Shown: positions 1-10,587 of the stretch, piece after piece
Position numbering within the stretch: position 1 is the stretch's first letter
How the letters are laid out: each line of letters starts with the position of its first letter
NCBI GenBank assembly: GCA_020445315.1
Contig: JAGRGW010000026.1
Coordinates: 1-36,109 of the forward strand
Direction: 5' to 3'
Source: Gammaproteobacteria bacterium
Lineage (GTDB): Bacteria > Pseudomonadota > Gammaproteobacteria > Chromatiales > Chromatiaceae
DNA length: 36,109 nt
Notes under the pieces: generated by a model
Database searches by the model: none
What the model was told of the DNA's origin: nothing
What the model saw: the letters and a program-made list of their open reading frames with translations, nothing else
Translations under genes and position numbers: made by a program

Positions 1-783
1 CTGCGCGACATGCTGCAGAGCCACCTGATGCAACTGATGGCCCTGGTCGCGATGGAACCGCCGGTGTCGATGGATGCCGACGACCTGCGTGACGAGAAGG
101 TCAAGGTATTGAAGTCGGTGCGGCCGATCCACCCGGACGCGGTCCATTCGCACGCCTACCGGGCACAGTATGCCGCCGGTCGCATCGGTGACAGGACCGT
201 GCCCGGCTACCTCGACGAACCCGGCGTCGACCCGCGCAGCGTGACCGAGACATACGCCGCGCTGAAACTGTTCGTCGACAACTGGCGCTGGCGCGACGTG
301 CCGTTTTACCTGCGCACCGGCAAACGCATGGCCGAGGCGCGCACGATGGTCGCCATCTGCTTCAAGCAGCCACCGAAGCATTTCTTTCGCAGTTCGCATA
401 TCGAACGTCCGCCGCCGAACTGGCTGATCATGAGCATCGCGCCCGAGGAATCGCTGCGCCTGGAAATCTCGGTCAAGGAGGCCGGGCTCGACATGAAGAC
501 GCGCCAGATCAGCCTCGATGCGCCGTTCCGCTGCGAGCACGACGTCGCAACCGGCGCCTACGACGGGTTGCTGCTCGACGTCATCGACGGCGACCGATCG
601 CTTTTCCTGCGCTATGACGAGGTCGAATGGGCATGGCGGATCGTCGACCCGGTGCTCGGAGTCTGGGCCAGCGAGCGCGACTTCATACCGACACATCCGG
701 CCGGTGAGTGGGAGCCGACAGAGGTCAGCCGCATCTTCAACAGTGCGCATCACGGCTGGCGACAACTGGTGGACCCGGCATGA
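1..783 (+). CDS. zwf: Glucose-6-phosphate 1-dehydrogenase, C-terminal part (5' end outside window)
   Basis: Catalyses NADP-dependent oxidation of glucose-6-phosphate to 6-phosphogluconolactone, the entry step of the oxidative pentose phosphate or Entner-Doudoroff route. The frame is open from base 1 (LRDMLQSHLMQL) to TGA at 781-783, so about 260 codons remain of a family that is usually near 490 residues. The visible part is the alpha+beta C-terminal domain. It carries the family-typical RDM-x-HLMQ-x-MALVAMEPP segment and the PFYLRTGKRM segment of the substrate/NADP region. The HYLGKE substrate motif would lie upstream of the window. The next gene, pgl, encodes the following enzyme of the pathway and starts 59 bases downstream, which supports one transcript. 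The assignment is firm; only the missing 5' half is unseen. Confidence 0.96.
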   Translation: MRDMLQSHLMQLMALVAMEPPVSMDADDLRDEKVKVLKSVRPIHPDAVHSHAYRAQYAAGRIGDRTVPGYLDEPGVDPRSVTETYAALKLFVDNWRWRDVPFYLRTGKRMAEARTMVAICFKQPPKHFFRSSHIERPPPNWLIMSIAPEESLRLEISVKEAGLDMKTRQISLDAPFRCEHDVATGAYDGLLLDVIDGDRSLFLRYDEVEWAWRIVDPVLGVWASERDFIPTHPAGEWEPTEVSRIFNSAHHGWRQLVDPA

Positions 784-842
784 CACCGAAGCGGTCGTTT
801 CAACCTCCAGCGCACGTGCGCGGGTAAAGGGCAGGCTGGCAG

Positions 843-1532
843 ATGCAGGCAACCTGGCAAAGCGAACCCGACGCGGCGAGCGTGGCCGACACGGCATGCC
901 GCCTGATCGGCGTGGCGGCCAAGGCGGCGATAGCGGAGCACGGACGTTTTCGACTGGTCCTGGCGGGAGGATCGACACCACTCGATACTTACCGGCGCCT
1001 GGCCCAGAGCGACCAGCAATGGAAGCGGTGGTCGCTGTACTATGGTGACGAGCGCTGCTACCCGGCCGATCACCCTGAACGCAACAGCGTGATGGTCGAG
1101 GCGACCGGCCTGCCGGCGCTGGTTGGCAAGCACTACCCGATCGCCACCGAGTTGGGCGCCAAGACGGCCGCAGCCAAGTACCGCAGCCGGATCGCGTCGG
1201 CGATGCCATTCGACATGGTTCTGCTCGGCATCGGACCTGACGGGCACACCGCGAGCCTGTTTCCCGGCTGCAAGTGGCCGGAAAAAACCGTGTTCGCGGT
1301 GACCAAGTCGCCGAAGCCGCCGCCGGAACGCGTCACCCTCGCACCGGGCACATTGCAGAACTGTCGTGCGATGCTGGTGCTGGTCAGCGGCATCGAGAAA
1401 GCCGATGTGGTCCGACGCTGGCGCAGCGGCGAGGACCTGCCGATCACGCGCGTCGCCGACGTACCGCAGGCGCAGGTGGTGGTCGAGCGCAGCTGCCTCG
1501 CCGCAGCAACGGATCAACCCGGCCCCGGCTGA
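843..1532 (+). CDS. pgl: 6-phosphogluconolactonase (DevB/SOL type)
   Basis: Hydrolyses 6-phosphogluconolactone, the product of Zwf, to 6-phosphogluconate in the cytoplasm. The 229-residue protein has the family's FRLVLAGGSTP phosphate-binding segment near residues 36-46 and the signature LLGIGPDGHTASLFPG near residues 127-142, and its length is normal for the family. ATG at 843 is the first start that gives a normal N-terminus, but the upstream ribosome-binding site is weak. The gene sits 59 bases after zwf and 20 bases before glk, so it is probably in the same operon. Confidence 0.95.
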   Translation: MQATWQSEPDAASVADTACRLIGVAAKAAIAEHGRFRLVLAGGSTPLDTYRRLAQSDQQWKRWSLYYGDERCYPADHPERNSVMVEATGLPALVGKHYPIATELGAKTAAAKYRSRIASAMPFDMVLLGIGPDGHTASLFPGCKWPEKTVFAVTKSPKPPPERVTLAPGTLQNCRAMLVLVSGIEKADVVRRWRSGEDLPITRVADVPQAQVVVERSCLAAATDQPGPG

Positions 1533-1552
1533 CACGCCGCAGAGTTTCGCGC

Positions 1553-2506
1553 ATGACATCACTCGCAGCAGACATCGGTGGCACCTACAGCCGGCTGGCC
1601 TGGATCGATGACGACGGCCGGCCCGAGTCGGCCCACCAGTCCTTTGCCAACACGGGATTCGCCAGCCTCGAGGACGTCATCGCGCAGGGCCTGGCGCTGC
1701 GTGGCACACCGGGCCAACCGATCGACGATATCGTCCTGGCCGTGCCGGGACCGGTCCACGAGGACCCGGTGGCCCTGACCAACATCGACTGGCGAATCCA
1801 TCGTGCTGCACTGCAGCAGCGGTTCGGCGCCAGGCGACTGACCGTTGTGAACGATTTCCAGGCCGCCGCGCTCGGCGCCCTGGCGATCGGGCGTGACAGC
1901 CTGATCGTGCTCAACGAGGCAGCGGTACAGGACGGGCCTGTCATCGTTGCCGGTGCAGGGACCGGCCTGGGCATGGCCTGGCTGCCACGCGCCGATCACG
2001 ACGGACTGCCCCAGCCGACCGAGGGTGGACACCAGGATTTCGCCCCCAACGACGCGCGCGAGGTCGCGCTTTACGAATGGCTCGCCGCCCGTCACGGCCA
2101 CGTGTCGTACGAACGCATCGTCAGCGGCACGGGCCTGGTCGATACCTACCGCTTTCTTAATGCCGATCAGCACCTGCAGGTGTCACCCCGCGATATCGTA
2201 GAAGCCGCGCGCGAGGGCAAAGATGCCGCCAACCAGGCCATACAACTGTTCGTCTCGGTATTCGCGGCTTATGCCGGGAACATGGCGCTGGCCTTTGGCC
2301 CGACGGGCGGGATCTACCTGTGCGGGGGGCTCGCCAGCCACCTGGCGGACTGGTTCGACCCGGCAGCCGTGGCCGCCCGGTTCACCGACAAGGGCCGCAT
2401 GCGGGACAACGTCAAACGGATACCGCTGTTCCTCGCGAACAGCCACAATGCCGGACTCGACGGCGCAATACAGATTCTGAAAAGGAACAACAGGGCAGAA
2501 GCATGA
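1553..2506 (+). CDS. glk: Glucokinase (Glk family, PF02685 type)
   Basis: Phosphorylates free glucose to glucose-6-phosphate with ATP. The open frame extends upstream into pgl, but ATG at 1553 gives the canonical N-terminus MTSLAADIGGTYSRLAW, with the DIGGT phosphate-binding loop at residues 7-11, and a product of 317 residues, normal for the family. Other visible signatures are VVNDFQAAALG, a VAGAGTGLGMAW segment and a C-terminal ICGG-like LCGGL loop. The position between pgl and the glg genes suggests it recycles glucose released by glucan hydrolysis or by the GH57 and MalQ enzymes and passes it to Zwf. Its stop codon overlaps the glgC start by four bases (ATGA), a sign of translational coupling. 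Confidence 0.95.
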   Translation: MTSLAADIGGTYSRLAWIDDDGRPESAHQSFANTGFASLEDVIAQGLALRGTPGQPIDDIVLAVPGPVHEDPVALTNIDWRIHRAALQQRFGARRLTVVNDFQAAALGALAIGRDSLIVLNEAAVQDGPVIVAGAGTGLGMAWLPRADHDGLPQPTEGGHQDFAPNDAREVALYEWLAARHGHVSYERIVSGTGLVDTYRFLNADQHLQVSPRDIVEAAREGKDAANQAIQLFVSVFAAYAGNMALAFGPTGGIYLCGGLASHLADWFDPAAVAARFTDKGRMRDNVKRIPLFLANSHNAGLDGAIQILKRNNRAEA

Positions 2507-3837
2507 CCTCTGACGAGAAGCAGCATGACCGAAAACCGATGACCTCCGACCAGGCGCAGCACCACCTCTACAAGTACTACGTCGAACCCCAGGCGGTCAG
2601 CGACATGACACGCCGGACGCTGGTCCTGATCCTGGCCGGCGGCGAAGGCTCACGACTCAAGAACCTGACCAAGTGGCGCGCCAAGCCCGCCGTTCCATTC
2701 GGCGGCAAGTACCGCATCATCGATTTCGCGTTGTCCAACTGCATCAACTCCGGCCTGCGCAGGATCGGCGTGTTGACCCAGTACAAGTCGCATTCGCTGA
2801 TTCGTCACCTGCAGCGCGCGTGGGGCTTCATGCGGCCGGAGATCGGCGAGTTCGTCGAGATCATTCCGGCGCAGCAGCGCCTGCGACCGGAGTGGTATCT
2901 CGGCACCGCCGACGCGATCTACCAGAACCTCGACATCGTGTACCGCCACGAACCGGACTACGTGCTGATCCTGGGCGGCGACCATATCTACACGATGAAT
3001 TACGCCAAGATGCTGGCCGCCCACGTGCAGGCAGGCGCCGAACTGACCGTCGGCTGCATCGAGGTACCCCTGGAAGACGCAAAGTCGTTCGGTGTCATGT
3101 CGGTCGACGAGGACTTCCGCATCACGCGGTTCAGCGAGAAGCCGACCGACCCGGAACCGGTGCCAGGCAATCCCGACATGGCGCTGGCGTCGATGGGTAT
3201 CTACATTTTCTCGATGGAATACCTGACCAAGGCACTGATCCACGACGCCGAGGACGCCGGTTCCGACCACGATTTCGGCAAAAACATCATCCCGGCCGCG
3301 ATCCGCAACGCCAAGGCCATCGCCTACCCCTACCTGAACAAGCATGGCGAACCGGCCTACTGGCGCGATGTCGGTTCACTGTACTCTTACTGGAAAGCCA
3401 ACATCGAGTTGTGCGACATCGAGCCGGAACTGAACCTGTACGAGCGCGACTGGCCGGTCTGGACCTACCAGACGCAGAGCCCGCCGGCCAAGTTCGCGTT
3501 CGACGACGAAGGTCGCCGCGGCCAGGCGATCGACTCGCTGGTCGCGGGTGGATGCATCATCTCCGGCGCCAAGGTCAAGCGCTCGGTGATCTTCTTCAAC
3601 ACGCAGATCGAGACCGGCACCTACGTCAAGGAGAGCGTCATCCTGCCCAAGGTGCGAATCGGCAAGAACTGCAATATGCACCGCTGCATCGTCGACAAGG
3701 GCACGGTGATCCCCGACAACTTCGAGGTCGGCGTCAATCCCGAAGAGGACCGCAAGCGCTTTCTCGTCACCGACGAGGGTATCGTACTGGTCACTCCGGG
3801 TATGATGAACCAGCGCCTGCACTACGAGCGCGATTAG
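2503..3837 (+). CDS. glgC: Glucose-1-phosphate adenylyltransferase
   Basis: Makes ADP-glucose from ATP and glucose-1-phosphate, the committed step of bacterial glycogen synthesis. The N-terminal nucleotidyltransferase domain carries LILAGGEGSRL (GGEGSR at residues 46-51) followed by KPAVPFGGKYRIIDF. The C-terminal left-handed beta-helix is seen in repeats such as GAKVKRSVIFF and ESVILPKVRIGKNC. With ATG at 2503 the protein has 444 residues. That start overlaps the glk stop (ATGA) and has a GGAAC/AGGG-type purine stretch upstream. A second in-frame ATG at 2539 would give 432 residues, nearer the usual length, so the exact start is uncertain. The N-terminal 35 residues are polar and His/Gln-rich. 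Confidence 0.96.
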   Translation: MTSDEKQHDRKPMTSDQAQHHLYKYYVEPQAVSDMTRRTLVLILAGGEGSRLKNLTKWRAKPAVPFGGKYRIIDFALSNCINSGLRRIGVLTQYKSHSLIRHLQRAWGFMRPEIGEFVEIIPAQQRLRPEWYLGTADAIYQNLDIVYRHEPDYVLILGGDHIYTMNYAKMLAAHVQAGAELTVGCIEVPLEDAKSFGVMSVDEDFRITRFSEKPTDPEPVPGNPDMALASMGIYIFSMEYLTKALIHDAEDAGSDHDFGKNIIPAAIRNAKAIAYPYLNKHGEPAYWRDVGSLYSYWKANIELCDIEPELNLYERDWPVWTYQTQSPPAKFAFDDEGRRGQAIDSLVAGGCIISGAKVKRSVIFFNTQIETGTYVKESVILPKVRIGKNCNMHRCIVDKGTVIPDNFEVGVNPEEDRKRFLVTDEGIVLVTPGMMNQRLHYERD

Positions 3838-3870
3838 TGTAGTGACAACATACCGGGACCGGATCACAAA

Positions 3871-5589
3871 ATGACTGCACCAAGACCCATCAACCTGGTT
3901 GTCTGCTGGCACATGCACCAGCCCTGGTACCGCGAAACCCAGGACGGCGACTTCTGCCTGCCATGGGTCTACCTGCACGCCCTGAAGGACTACGTCGACA
4001 TGGCGGCGCACCTGGAAGCGCATCCGGACATGCGCTGCGTCGTCAACTTCACCCCGGTGCTGCTGGAGCAACTCGACGACTACGGCGCCGAGTTCAAGCG
4101 TCACCTGAACGACGGCAGCCGCTTCTCTGATCGCCTGCTGAACCTGCTGGCCGGTATAGACCCGATTCCGTCCGACCTGGAAGCCCGTGCCGAGATCGTC
4201 CGGTCGTGCCGCCGCGCGCACGCGCCGCTGATGATCGACGCCTATCCGCGCTTCCGCGACATGTTCGACATGGTCCTGTCGCTGGACGGCAAGTCGGTCT
4301 ACGACGAACGCCTGTCGTACATGAACGAGCAGTTCTTCCTCGACCTGCTGTCGTGGTACCACATCGGCTGGCTGGGTCATTCGCTGAAACGTCAACCCCG
4401 CGTCATGACGCTGATCGATCACACCGGCAACTTCGACGCCGACCTGCGCCGCGAGTTGCTGACGATCATGTGCGAGGCGTTCGACGGCCTGCTCGGCCGC
4501 TACCGCAGGCTTGCCGACCGCGACCAGATCGAGCTGTCGATGACCCCGTACGGCCACCCGATCGTACCGCTGCTGATCGACATCGACTCGATGGCCTGCG
4601 CGCTGCCCGAGGCAGCCGGCCCGGACGGCGACGACTACCCGGGCGGACTCGACCGGGCGCGCTGGCACATGCGCGAAGGCATCCGCGTATTCGAGCATTT
4701 CTTCGGACGGCGGCCAAACGGCGTCTGGCTGTCGGAAGGCGCCGTCAGCGACGAGGCCATCGCCCTGCTCGACGAATTCGGTATCCGCTGGAGCGCCTCC
4801 GGCGAGGGCGTGTGGAACAACAGCCGCTATCTCTCCCGACTCGAAACCCAGGGCGAAGTGGCCCGCCGCAGCCTGTTCTGCGCGCACAAAGTGGACGCGT
4901 ACGAGACGCGCATGTTCTTCCGCGACGACGGTCTGTCTGACCTGATCGGTTTCGAGTACCAGCAGTGGAACGCCGACGATGCCGCGATCGACTTCACCAA
5001 GCACGTCGAAAACATCGGCAAGTACCTCGGCGATGACTGCGACGAAAATGTTGTCAGCGTCATACTCGACGGTGAGAACGCCTGGGAGTACTACCGCGAC
5101 AACGCGTTCCATTTTCTCGGCGCGCTGTACGAGCGCCTGGTCAGCAGTCCGCTGATCCACACGATCACGTTCAGCGAGGCGATTGATCGCTGTCCGGCGC
5201 ATCCGTTGCCGAAGCTGTGTCCCGGCAGCTGGGTCTACGGCTCGTTCTCGACCTGGATCGGCGAACCCGACAAGAACCGCGCCTGGGACCTGCTGATCGA
5301 GGCCAAGCAGGCCTACGACGACGTGCTGGCGAGCCGGAAGCTTTCGGCCAGGGAGCGCCTCGAGCTGGAACGTCAGCTCGCGATCTGCGAAGGCTCGGAC
5401 TGGTTCTGGTGGTTCGGTGACTACAACCCGGCCGACAGTGTTAACGACTTCGACCGGCTCTACCGGCAGCAACTGAGGAATCTCTACCGGATGCTTGGCC
5501 TGCCGGCGCCTAAGGCACTGTCGAAACCGGTTTCGAGCGGCGGCGGTGATGCGGAAAACAGCGGTACGATGCGGCGTGGACATGCATGA
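3871..5589 (+). CDS. Glycoside hydrolase family 57 alpha-glucan hydrolase/transferase
   Basis: A cytoplasmic GH57 enzyme of 572 residues. Conserved region 1 is HMHQP at residues 14-18. The predicted catalytic nucleophile is Glu289 in GVWLSEGAVS and the predicted acid/base is Asp400 in LDGENAWEYY, so both catalytic residues are present. No signal peptide is visible, which fits action on intracellular glucan. GH57 includes alpha-amylase, amylopullulanase, 4-alpha-glucanotransferase and branching enzymes. The DGENAWEYY type is closest to the amylase/amylopullulanase group, but specificity cannot be fixed by reading. It lies 33 bases after glgC and overlaps malQ by eight bases. The cluster contains no GlgX-type debranching enzyme, so a debranching role is plausible inference. 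Confidence 0.9.
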   Translation: MTAPRPINLVVCWHMHQPWYRETQDGDFCLPWVYLHALKDYVDMAAHLEAHPDMRCVVNFTPVLLEQLDDYGAEFKRHLNDGSRFSDRLLNLLAGIDPIPSDLEARAEIVRSCRRAHAPLMIDAYPRFRDMFDMVLSLDGKSVYDERLSYMNEQFFLDLLSWYHIGWLGHSLKRQPRVMTLIDHTGNFDADLRRELLTIMCEAFDGLLGRYRRLADRDQIELSMTPYGHPIVPLLIDIDSMACALPEAAGPDGDDYPGGLDRARWHMREGIRVFEHFFGRRPNGVWLSEGAVSDEAIALLDEFGIRWSASGEGVWNNSRYLSRLETQGEVARRSLFCAHKVDAYETRMFFRDDGLSDLIGFEYQQWNADDAAIDFTKHVENIGKYLGDDCDENVVSVILDGENAWEYYRDNAFHFLGALYERLVSSPLIHTITFSEAIDRCPAHPLPKLCPGSWVYGSFSTWIGEPDKNRAWDLLIEAKQAYDDVLASRKLSARERLELERQLAICEGSDWFWWFGDYNPADSVNDFDRLYRQQLRNLYRMLGLPAPKALSKPVSSGGGDAENSGTMRRGHA

Positions 5590-6940
5590 CACCAAGACGC
5601 CGCGCGAGGCTGGGGCCCTGCTGCACATCACGTCACTCCCTTCCGGCCGCTTCGACGATGATGCCCTGCGCTGGGTCGACTGGCTGGCGGAGGCCGGTCT
5701 CAGCGTCTGGCAGATGCTGCCGCTGGTCATACCCGACAGCAACGGCTCGCCGTACCAGAGCGCATCGGCATTCGCGACCAACCCTGCGCTGCTGCCGCTG
5801 ACCGAGGTCCCGGTCAACGAATCGGCCTTTGCGGAATACTGCGCCAACGAGGCCTATTGGCTCGACGACTTCGCCGCCTACAGCCTGCTGAAACAGGAAC
5901 TCGGCGAAGCGACCTGGATCGACTGGCCGGACGTGTACCGGCGCAGGGACGACCGCGCCATGGCGGTGTTCTCGCAACGGCACGATCGCGAACTGCTGAG
6001 CATCAAGGAGACCCAGTACCGACTTGACCGTGCCTGGCACCGGATCCGCCAACATGCCGCCGACCGTTGTGTGCGACTGTTCGGCGACATCCCGATCTTC
6101 GTCGCCCACGACAGCGCGGACACCTGGGCGCAACCGGAGGATTTCCTGCTCGACGAGGACGGACACCCCACCTTCGTCACCGGGGTCCCGCCGGATTATT
6201 TCTCGGCGACCGGGCAGCGCTGGGGCAACCCGCACTACCGCTGGGAGTTCATGCAGCGCGACGGCTTCCAGTGGTGGAGCGACCGCATGCGACGCCAGGG
6301 TGAGCTGTTCGACATCGTCCGCATCGACCACTTCCGCGGCCTCGTCGCCGTGTGGATGATCGATGCCGAGTGCGACACGGCGATCGAGGGCTACTGGGAG
6401 AACACCCCCGGCGAGGCGCTGCTGACGGTGTTGAAGAATCGCTTTCCCGAACTCAGCATCGTCGCCGAGGACCTCGGCGTCATCACCGACGAGGTCCGCG
6501 AGCTGCGCCACCGTTTCGCGCTGCCCGGCATGTCGGTGCTGCAGTTCGCGTTCGACAGCTTCGACGACAACCCGCACAAGCCGGCCAACATCACCCCCGA
6601 CACCGTGGTCTACACCGGCACCCACGACAACGACACCTGCGTCGGCTGGTTCTCGACCCTGAAACCGCACGAGCAGGCATTCGTATTCGAGGTTCTGGGC
6701 AGCCCGCCGACCGACGACATAGCCGGCCTCATGGTGCGTACCGGCCTGCAGACCGCGGCCGGACTGGCGATGGCGCCGCTGCAGGATTATCTTGGTCTCG
6801 ACGGCAGCGCGCGGATGAACACGCCGGGCGTTTCCGACGGCAACTGGCAATGGCGATTTGATTGGGACATGCTGGATTCCAAATTGACGGCACGACTGAG
6901 GGAAATGATCTCGACCAGCGGGAGGCAGCATGGCAGCTAA
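5582..6940 (+). CDS. malQ: 4-alpha-glucanotransferase (amylomaltase, GH77)
   Basis: Transfers alpha-1,4-glucan segments between malto-oligosaccharides and releases glucose. The protein begins with [12 protein letters not shown] and [16 protein letters not shown], the GH77 N-terminal signature. The predicted nucleophile is Asp249 (RIDHFRG), the acid/base Glu296 (VAEDLG) and the third carboxylate Asp349 (GTHDND). With ATG at 5582 the product has 452 residues, on the short side for the family. In-frame starts at 5549 and 5495 lie inside the GH57 gene and add only Arg-rich sequence that looks non-homologous. The start overlaps the GH57 stop by eight bases, and the end overlaps the glgB start by eleven. 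Confidence 0.94.
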   Translation: MHDTKTPREAGALLHITSLPSGRFDDDALRWVDWLAEAGLSVWQMLPLVIPDSNGSPYQSASAFATNPALLPLTEVPVNESAFAEYCANEAYWLDDFAAYSLLKQELGEATWIDWPDVYRRRDDRAMAVFSQRHDRELLSIKETQYRLDRAWHRIRQHAADRCVRLFGDIPIFVAHDSADTWAQPEDFLLDEDGHPTFVTGVPPDYFSATGQRWGNPHYRWEFMQRDGFQWWSDRMRRQGELFDIVRIDHFRGLVAVWMIDAECDTAIEGYWENTPGEALLTVLKNRFPELSIVAEDLGVITDEVRELRHRFALPGMSVLQFAFDSFDDNPHKPANITPDTVVYTGTHDNDTCVGWFSTLKPHEQAFVFEVLGSPPTDDIAGLMVRTGLQTAAGLAMAPLQDYLGLDGSARMNTPGVSDGNWQWRFDWDMLDSKLTARLREMISTSGRQHGS

Positions 6941-9107
6941 ACTCGCGTATCCCCTGGCCGCCCTGCAGAAGGGCGAGTCGCACGACCCGTTCACCGTACT
7001 CGGTGTGCACCCGCTGGCCGACGGCTACGTGCTGCGGGCCTTCATGCCGAGCGCCGAGCACGTCGAGGTCGACGGCCTGGGCCCGATGCAGCGGATCGCC
7101 AATACCGATATCTTCGAACTGGCCCTCGATGAGACCCGGCGCCAGGCGCTGCCCGCGCACCACTTGCTGAACTGGGTCGAAAAGGGCGACAACAGCCGCC
7201 ACAGCGCGGTGTCGCCCTACTCGTTCGAACCCCAGCTGCAGGACCTCGACCTGCACCTGTTCAGCGAGGGCCGCCACCACCACATCTACCGGCTGCTGGG
7301 CGCGCACCCGACCGAGGTCGACGGTGTGCCGGGCTGCCGATTCGCCGTCTGGGCGCCCGGGGTCAAGCGCGCCAGCGTCGTCGGCGATTTCAACGGCTGG
7401 AACGGACTACGGCACCCGATGCGCAGCCGTGGCGGGTCCGGTGTCTGGGAACTGTTCATCCCGGGCCTGCAGGCCGGCGACCTGTACAAGTTCGAGTTTC
7501 TCGGCCGGTACGGGCAACTGCTGCTGAAGGCAGACCCTTACGGCCAGTCCATGACACTGCGCCCGGACACCGCATCGCGGATCGCCTCACCGTCGCAGTA
7601 CGGCTGGGAGGATGCCGACTGGCTGGCCCGGCGGGCCGAATGGCGCTGGATGCAGGAGCCGATGAGCATCTACGAGGTGCACCCGGGTTCCTGGCGCAAG
7701 GGTGCCGACGACAGCTTCCTCGACTTCCGCGAGCTGGCCGACCAGTTGGTGCCGTACGTCTCCGACCTCGGTTACACGCATATCGAGCTGCTGCCGGTCA
7801 TGGAGCACCCGCTGGACGAATCGTGGGGCTACCAGGTGTCGGGGTACTACGCGCCGAGCGCGCGTTTCGGTGACCCGGACGGCCTGCGCTACCTGGTCGA
7901 CCGCTGCCACGCGGCCGGCATCGGCGTGATCCTGGACTGGGTCCCCGGCCATTTTCCGAAAGACGATTTCGCCCTCGCCCGCTTTACCGGAGAGCCCGTC
8001 TACGAGCACGCCGACCCAAGGCGCGGGGAACATCGTGACTGGGGCACGCTGATCTTCGATTACGGGCGGCGCGAGGTGGCCAACTTCCTGCTGGCCAACG
8101 CGGTGTACTGGCTCGAGGAATTCCATATCGACGGCCTGCGCGTGGACGCCGTGGCCTCGATGCTATACCTCGACTACTCGCGCAACGAGGGCGACTGGCT
8201 GCCGAACCAGTTCGGCGGGCGCGAGAACCTCGACGCCATCGAGTTCCTGCGCCACGTCAATGCCGTGCTGCACGCGCGTTTCCCCGGTGCGCTGACGATC
8301 GCCGAGGAATCGACCGCCTGGCCGATGGTGTCACGCCCGAACTGGATGGGCGGCCTCGGTTTCAGCATGAAATGGAACATGGGATGGATGAACGACACGT
8401 TGTCGTACATGGAGCTCGACCCGGTCCACCGTCGCTTTCACCACAACAACCTGACGTTTTCCCAGATGTACGCCTACACCGAGAACTTCGTGCTGCCGTT
8501 CTCGCACGACGAGGTCGTACACATGAAGCGCAGCCTGCTCGACAAGATGCCGAAGGACGCCTGGCAGAAGTTTGCCAACCTGCGCCTCCTGTACGCCTGG
8601 CAGTACACCCACCCGGGCAAGAAGCTGCTGTTCATGGGCGGCGAGATGGCGCAGTGGCACGAATGGCGCGAAGCCGAGGCACTCGACTGGCCCTTGCTGG
8701 ACAACGAGAACCATGCCGGCATCCATCGCCTCGTGCGCGACCTGAACAGCCTGTACCGCGAGTTGCCGGCACTGCATCGGCACGACTTCGAGTCACAGGG
8801 TTTCGAGTGGATCGACTGCAACGACAGCGATCGCTCGACACTGTCCTACATTCGCCACGGTGACGGCCAGACGCTCGTCTGCGTGCTGAACTTCACCCCG
8901 GTCCCGCGCGAGGATGTCACCATCGGCCTGCCTGTCGCGGGCCGGTACCGCGAGATCATGAATACCGATGCGGCGATCTACGGCGGCAGCAACGTCGGCA
9001 ACGCCGGTCACGTCACATCGATCGACGCACCGTGGCGCGACCGGCCCTGCTCTGCCGATATCGATCTGCCGCCACTGGGGGCGGTACTCCTGCTGCTTGA
9101 GCGATAA
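6930..9107 (+). CDS. glgB: 1,4-alpha-glucan branching enzyme (GH13, CBM48)
   Basis: Introduces alpha-1,6 branches into glycogen. The 725 residues match the full-length two-N-domain form. An N-terminal module runs over residues 1-100, then a CBM48 module ([21 protein letters not shown]) near 130-225, then the GH13 barrel. The barrel has its nucleophile at Asp406 ([10 protein letters not shown]), acid/base at Glu459 (IAEEST) and the HDEVVH segment. These positions agree with the enterobacterial enzyme to within one residue. ATG at 6930 is preceded by a good GGGAGG ribosome-binding site and overlaps the malQ end by eleven bases. glgA starts two bases after its stop, so coupled translation is likely. 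Confidence 0.97.
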   Translation: MAAKLAYPLAALQKGESHDPFTVLGVHPLADGYVLRAFMPSAEHVEVDGLGPMQRIANTDIFELALDETRRQALPAHHLLNWVEKGDNSRHSAVSPYSFEPQLQDLDLHLFSEGRHHHIYRLLGAHPTEVDGVPGCRFAVWAPGVKRASVVGDFNGWNGLRHPMRSRGGSGVWELFIPGLQAGDLYKFEFLGRYGQLLLKADPYGQSMTLRPDTASRIASPSQYGWEDADWLARRAEWRWMQEPMSIYEVHPGSWRKGADDSFLDFRELADQLVPYVSDLGYTHIELLPVMEHPLDESWGYQVSGYYAPSARFGDPDGLRYLVDRCHAAGIGVILDWVPGHFPKDDFALARFTGEPVYEHADPRRGEHRDWGTLIFDYGRREVANFLLANAVYWLEEFHIDGLRVDAVASMLYLDYSRNEGDWLPNQFGGRENLDAIEFLRHVNAVLHARFPGALTIAEESTAWPMVSRPNWMGGLGFSMKWNMGWMNDTLSYMELDPVHRRFHHNNLTFSQMYAYTENFVLPFSHDEVVHMKRSLLDKMPKDAWQKFANLRLLYAWQYTHPGKKLLFMGGEMAQWHEWREAEALDWPLLDNENHAGIHRLVRDLNSLYRELPALHRHDFESQGFEWIDCNDSDRSTLSYIRHGDGQTLVCVLNFTPVPREDVTIGLPVAGRYREIMNTDAAIYGGSNVGNAGHVTSIDAPWRDRPCSADIDLPPLGAVLLLLER

Positions 9108-9109
9108 CC

Positions 9110-10561
9110 ATGCGCGTACTGTTTGCAGCCAGCGAAGTCTACCCGCTGCTCAAGACCGGCGGACTTGGCGACGTCGCCCACAGCCTGCCCGACGCGCTGG
9201 TCGGGATCGGCGTGGACGTGCGGCTTGCGGTGCCCGGTTACCGTGAGATCATGGCGCAGGCCGAAGCGCTGCGCGTGCTGGGCTGGGTGCACCTGGCCGG
9301 CGGACGCGAGGCACGTATTCTCGAAGGCCGTCACCCGGCCATCAGCAGCCCACTGTGGATCGTCGACCTGCCCGACCTGTTCGATCGGTCGGGGTTGCCC
9401 TACACCGACCAGAACGGGCACAGCTGGCACGACAACCCGGCCCGTTTCATCTACTTCTGCGAGGCCTGCGCGGCGCTCGCACTGGATGCGCTGGAGCTCG
9501 ACTGGAGCGCCGACGTCGTACACGCCAACGACTGGCAGACCGGCGCACTGCCGGCCTTCCTTGCGTTGCATGCATCCCGCCCGCGCACCTTGTTCACGAT
9601 CCACAACATCGCCTACGACTGCCAGTTCGACTTCGGCACGTTCAAGGCGCTGCACCTGCCAGCCCACTGGTGGTCGGTCGATCACGGCGAATTCTATGAT
9701 CGCTTCTCGATGCTGAAATGCGGCCTGGTGTCCAGCGACCTGATCACGACGGTCAGTCCGCGTTACGCCGAAGAGATCCGCCAACCGGAATTCGGCTACG
9801 GCTATGCCAGCATTCTGGAGCAGCAGGCACACAAGCTCAGCGGGATCATCAACGGCATCGACAACGCGACCTGGGACCCGCAGTCGGACCCCCACCTCGT
9901 GGCCCATTACCACGTCGGCGGCAGCATCGGCAGCGCCAAGCGCGCCAACCGCGATGCCCTGCTGCGCGCGATGGGCGCTGCCGACGACGCACTGGCGTTC
10001 GATGGTCCGCTGATCGGGTCGGTGGGACGCATGGTCTACCAGAAGGGGATCGACCTGCTGCTGGACATCGTGCCGCAGATGGTGACGCAGAGCGATGCGC
10101 GGTTCGCCATCATCGGCTCCGGCGAACCGGGTCTCGAGCAGCAGCTGCGTGCACTGACGGCCGACTACCCCGGCCGCGTGTTCCATTTCATCGGCTACTC
10201 GGAGACGCTGGCACACCAGCTCGAGGCAGGCTGTGACATGTTCGCGATGCCGTCGCGCTACGAACCCTGCGGCCTGAACCAGATGTACAGCCTGCGCTAT
10301 GGCACCCCGCCCATCGTTCGCGATACGGGCGGGCTCGCCGACACCGTCGTCGACGCTTCTCCACAGAACCTGGCAGACGGCACGGCCAACGGGTTCGTGT
10401 TTGCCGACGCGACGGCGGAATCGCTCCAGCAGGCGCTTTTGCGCGCGCTGGAACTGTTCCGTGAGCCCAAGCAATGGATGAAACTGGCCAAGACCGGCAT
10501 GCGCGCCGATTTTGGCTGGCGGAATAGCGCGGCGCAGTACCTGGCGCTGTACCAGCAGTAG
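9110..10561 (+). CDS. glgA: Glycogen synthase (ADP-glucose type, GT5)
   Basis: Elongates glycogen with glucose from ADP-glucose. The 483-residue protein shows the GT5 KTGGLGD motif at residues 15-21 (ADP-glucose binding), FTIHNIAY in the N-terminal Rossmann-like domain, and the C-terminal E-x7-E-type region SRYEPCGLNQMYSLRYG with Glu385. The usual Thr/Leu of EPCGLTQLY is replaced here by Asn/Met, a mild change next to the active site. The start is two bases after the glgB stop. There is only a weak ribosome-binding sequence, so it probably relies on coupling. It supplies the polymer that GlgB branches and GlgP degrades. Confidence 0.97.
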   Translation: MRVLFAASEVYPLLKTGGLGDVAHSLPDALVGIGVDVRLAVPGYREIMAQAEALRVLGWVHLAGGREARILEGRHPAISSPLWIVDLPDLFDRSGLPYTDQNGHSWHDNPARFIYFCEACAALALDALELDWSADVVHANDWQTGALPAFLALHASRPRTLFTIHNIAYDCQFDFGTFKALHLPAHWWSVDHGEFYDRFSMLKCGLVSSDLITTVSPRYAEEIRQPEFGYGYASILEQQAHKLSGIINGIDNATWDPQSDPHLVAHYHVGGSIGSAKRANRDALLRAMGAADDALAFDGPLIGSVGRMVYQKGIDLLLDIVPQMVTQSDARFAIIGSGEPGLEQQLRALTADYPGRVFHFIGYSETLAHQLEAGCDMFAMPSRYEPCGLNQMYSLRYGTPPIVRDTGGLADTVVDASPQNLADGTANGFVFADATAESLQQALLRALELFREPKQWMKLAKTGMRADFGWRNSAAQYLALYQQ

Positions 10562-10587
10562 GAGATGCTGACTGGCCCGGCAGCCGG

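Noticed and set aside
3376..5847. Long open frame of over 800 codons on the minus strand across glgC, GH57 and malQ
   Set aside because: It is antisense to three clearly recognised genes; its product is Val/Arg/Gln-rich with no domain. It is a by-product of high GC third positions on the other strand.
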